Assembly (NCBI GenBank): GCA_024275555.1
Contig: JAJRYW010000583.1
Coordinates: 1 to 14,645 of the forward strand
Source of the DNA: Calditrichota bacterium
GTDB lineage: Bacteria > Calditrichota > Calditrichia > RBG-13-44-9 > J075
Direction of reading: 5' to 3'
DNA: 14,645 nt
The notes under the pieces are model-generated. The model had not been told where the DNA came from. It ran no database searches and saw nothing but the letters and a program-made list of their open reading frames with translations. Made by a program: the position numbers and the translations under genes. Positions 12,643 to 14,645 of this stretch are shown here, one piece after another. Position 1 is the stretch's first letter; the number at the start of each line of letters is the position of its first letter.

Positions 12643-13265
12643 AAAGTTCGAGAATACAAGTAAGCCCGTTCCGGGTGAACCCCGGGAGCGTTAAAACTAC
12701 GCCACGTAGCGCGCTCCGCGAGGCGCCGCTTTCCCCTTCCTGTGTTTCATGCTTCTTTGTGGATAAAAAGACAAAGCCCGGATATCACGGAGTTTCATAA
12801 ACCCAGACGTCTCCAAACGGGAGTCTAGCGAGGAGGTGGTCTGTTTTTATTTTTGTAACTACCCTGGTAGCAGGTGGAATAATTGAGAAAAGTTGATGTA
12901 GTCAGTCTTTCCCGACGGGAGCACGTTGTGCTGGCAAGCGTTCGACTGAGCCAATTTGGGGAATGCATCGACTGCCTGCCCCGCTCCACGACACACAAAT
13001 TATCTGAATGCCTATAACATAACTATCTGGTGGAAACAGTCTAAAAGTACCTGAGTAGTTACAATCCGTGAAAATCTGTGCGAATCCACGGCAAATATAA
13101 AATGGGCGCGGTAAGGAAGCAATAATCACCGCTCAAAATTGATTTGACCGTTTTTGAAACATTTCCAAAATGTCTTCCGTCCCAGTTGCAGGTAACCGTT
13201 TATCACAAAATTCTTACAGCAAGAGCATTGTTCACCAGCAACTGAAAACGTGGAGTACTGAGGTT
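12643..13265 (+). other. Long non-coding stretch between lipoprotein and efflux adaptor genes
   Basis: This 623-base stretch has no supported ORF. It holds a 7-bp hairpin around CCGGG/CCCGG (12669-12687) soon after the lipoprotein stop, with no T-run. A GC-rich tract follows (about 12698-12732). CAGAC/GTCTG arms (12804-12808 and 12839-12843) are followed by TTTTTATTTTT (12844-12854), a terminator-like layout. Further on are a nested-stem segment (12902-12949), a 10-bp-period tract (13063-13092) and an ACATTT/AAATGT inverted repeat (13159-13173). Its length and density of small repeats suggest a regulatory or repeat-derived region. Confidence 0.6.
13063..13092 (+). repeat. Three-unit 10-bp-period repeat tract
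   Basis: AATCCGTG (13063), AATCTGTG (13073) and AATCCACG (13083) are spaced exactly 10 bases apart, followed by an AT-rich run. The ATCyG core and period resemble the tracts at 11741-11870, although the units differ. It lies about 170 bases before the efflux adaptor start. Confidence 0.6.
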
Positions 13266-14600
13266 ATGAAGAAGAAAATTTTTATCGCGCTGGGAGTCAT
13301 TATTGTCATCGCCCTGGTTGTAGCGGGTCTGAACATGGGCAATTCCGGCCCGGAAGCTGTCGAGGTGCAAACTGCGCCGGTAGAAAAGCAGCGCATTGTG
13401 GAGACCGTCACCGCCACCGGGCGAATCCAGCCTAAGCTGCAGGTAAAAATCAGTGCGGATGTCAGCGCCAAAATCACCAAACTGGCCGTTAACGAAGGGG
13501 ATTGGGTAGAAAAGGGAGACTTCCTGCTCGAGCTGGATCGTGAGCGCTACCTGGCGGCGGTGGATCGCGCCCGGGCCGGTCTTTCCTCCACCAAAGCCGG
13601 GGCCCGGTTAGCCAAAGAAAATTTGATTAAAGCGGAAAAGGATTATCACCGCACCCAAAAGCTATTTGAAGGACAACTGGAATCCCAGTCTGCGATGGAC
13701 GGCGCCCTTGCAGATTACCAAATCGCCAAAGCCCGTTACGAGAGCGCCCTGGATGATATCGAGCAAACCCGGGCTTCGCTTAAACAAGCCGAGGATGATC
13801 TTTCCAAAACCACCATTTACGCCCCGATGTCCGGCACTATCAGCGAATTAAACAAAGAAGAAGGCGAGATCGCGCTGGGATCGCAATTCCAGGAAGATGT
13901 GATTATGGTGATCTCCGATCTCTCCGGAATGGAAGCGCTGGTCAATGTAGACGAGAATGACATTGTCTCGGTAGCTATTGGCGACTCTGCCACGGTGGAA
14001 GTAGATGCGCTGCCGGATATTCTGTTGCATGGGGTGGTCACCGAAATTGCCAACAGCGCCCGCATCAGCGGGGCAGGCACCGCCGAGCAAAAAACCGAAT
14101 TTGAAGTGAAGGTCGCCATTGCCGGGGTCATTTCTCCCGGGAACAGCGCCGGCGCTGCGGCCCAAAGAGAAACCCCGGTCAACAACGTTTCCAACCAGCT
14201 CCGGCCGGGGATGACCGCCAGCGCCGACATCATCACGGAGGTTAAGAAAGAGGCCCTGAGTATTCCTATCCAGAGCGTGGCCTTACGCACTATGGAACAA
14301 TTACAGCAACCGTCGGAGGCCCGGAACGACAGCAGCGGTGAAGTCCTCGCCGAAGAAAAGCCGGCCCCGGAGTACCGGCCGGATAAAGACGGATTTGTGC
14401 AGGTGGTTTTTGTGGTCAAGAACGGCAGCGTGGAAGCCCGCCAGGTGACAACGGGTATCCAGAGCGACACTCACATCGAAATCCTGAAAGGCCTGAGTGA
14501 AGGCGATGAGATTGTCACCGGGAACTATCGCGCTATCAGCAAAGATCTCCAGAACGGCGCTCACGTGGTCATTCAAGACCAGGTCGCGGAGAACAACTAA
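13266..14600 (+). CDS. Efflux periplasmic adaptor (membrane fusion protein, HlyD/AcrA/MacA type)
   Basis: The ATG at 13266 (444 residues) gives a proper N-terminal signal anchor (KKK then a hydrophobic run, about 5-22). The in-frame ATG at 13170 would put 32 odd residues before it and lacks a ribosome site. The order is that of membrane fusion proteins: first lipoyl half (about 64-91, with VNEGDWVEKGDFLLELD), long alpha-hairpin coiled coil (about 96-180), second lipoyl half (TTIYAPMSGTI, 183-193), beta-barrel (about 215-330, including LRPGMTASADI) and membrane-proximal domain (about 375-440). Loops at 286-312 and 345-375 are Ala/Pro/Ser/Glu-rich and look like lineage-specific insertions. It would bridge an inner-membrane pump to an outer-membrane channel. 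The pump type cannot be fixed because the next gene is cut off; MacA-type is my first guess. Confidence 0.9.
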   Translation: MKKKIFIALGVIIVIALVVAGLNMGNSGPEAVEVQTAPVEKQRIVETVTATGRIQPKLQVKISADVSAKITKLAVNEGDWVEKGDFLLELDRERYLAAVDRARAGLSSTKAGARLAKENLIKAEKDYHRTQKLFEGQLESQSAMDGALADYQIAKARYESALDDIEQTRASLKQAEDDLSKTTIYAPMSGTISELNKEEGEIALGSQFQEDVIMVISDLSGMEALVNVDENDIVSVAIGDSATVEVDALPDILLHGVVTEIANSARISGAGTAEQKTEFEVKVAIAGVISPGNSAGAAAQRETPVNNVSNQLRPGMTASADIITEVKKEALSIPIQSVALRTMEQLQQPSEARNDSSGEVLAEEKPAPEYRPDKDGFVQVVFVVKNGSVEARQVTTGIQSDTHIEILKGLSEGDEIVTGNYRAISKDLQNGAHVVIQDQVAENN

Positions 14601-14624
14601 ACCGCCCGGCGAAAGGAGATTAAG

Positions 14625-14645
14625 ATGGTAACCACTTATAAAATA
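14625..14645 (+). CDS. Start of the next gene, truncated by the window edge
   Basis: AAAGGAG (14612-14618) precedes an ATG at 14625 that reads seven codons (MVTTYKI) to the end of the window. The gap to the adaptor stop is 24 bases, so it is probably the same operon. An inner-membrane transporter ATPase or permease is the usual neighbour of such adaptors, but seven residues cannot show this. Confidence 0.6.

Noticed and set aside
12902..13129. 75-residue minus-strand frame in the long gene-free stretch
   Set aside because: No ribosome site, odd composition (Ile, Pro, Ser and Cys-rich), and overlap with the stem structures and repeat tract.
13170..13265. Upstream ATG for the efflux adaptor
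   Set aside because: The extra 32 residues precede the signal anchor and lack a ribosome site.

Overview
The window comes from a Gram-negative-type bacterium, probably of the FCB group or a neighbouring candidate phylum such as Calditrichota, KSB1 or Ignavibacteriota. Three things point there. A secreted beta-helix protein ends in a T9SS/FlgD-like C-terminal domain containing NPFNPST. A lipoprotein resembles the DUF6503 family, which I know from Bacteroidetes-type genomes. The groESL operon is under CIRCE (HrcA) control. This placement is inference; the window has no rRNA or other marker that settles it. Base composition is moderate to GC-rich in genes and AT-richer between them. I see no transposase, integrase, CRISPR array, tRNA or rRNA.

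Layout. On the minus strand at the left are a saccharopine dehydrogenase family gene (89-1441) and a secreted parallel beta-helix protein (1659-3320), separated by a rho-independent terminator. Divergent from these, on the plus strand, is a translationally coupled thioesterase-Nudix pair (3460-4346). After a 336-base gap come two small plus-strand genes (4683-4847 and 4873-5058) whose products carry opposite net charge. The second ends exactly where a minus-strand four-gene operon ends. Read from its promoter, that operon encodes a crotonase, a sensor histidine kinase with a degenerate receiver, a solo mannose/sorbose-type PTS IIB protein and a YjbQ family protein (7831 down to 5059).

The next unit on the plus strand is groES-groEL (8221-10175). 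It has a textbook promoter, a CIRCE operator with the canonical 9-base spacer, and a strong terminator. It is followed by a TraB/PrgY-like membrane protein (10411-11604), a DUF6503-like lipoprotein (11917-12642), a 623-base non-coding stretch, and an RND/ABC-type efflux adaptor (13266-14600). The adaptor is followed by the first codons of the next gene at the right edge.

The most unusual signals are intergenic. Two opposed copies of a four-unit, 10-bp-period repeat (11741-11780 and 11831-11870) form a long imperfect inverted repeat, and a related 10-bp-period tract lies at 13063-13092. The small-protein pair and the isolated PTS IIB gene directly behind a histidine kinase are the best candidates for undescribed gene systems. 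Most other genes are housekeeping or broadly conserved.
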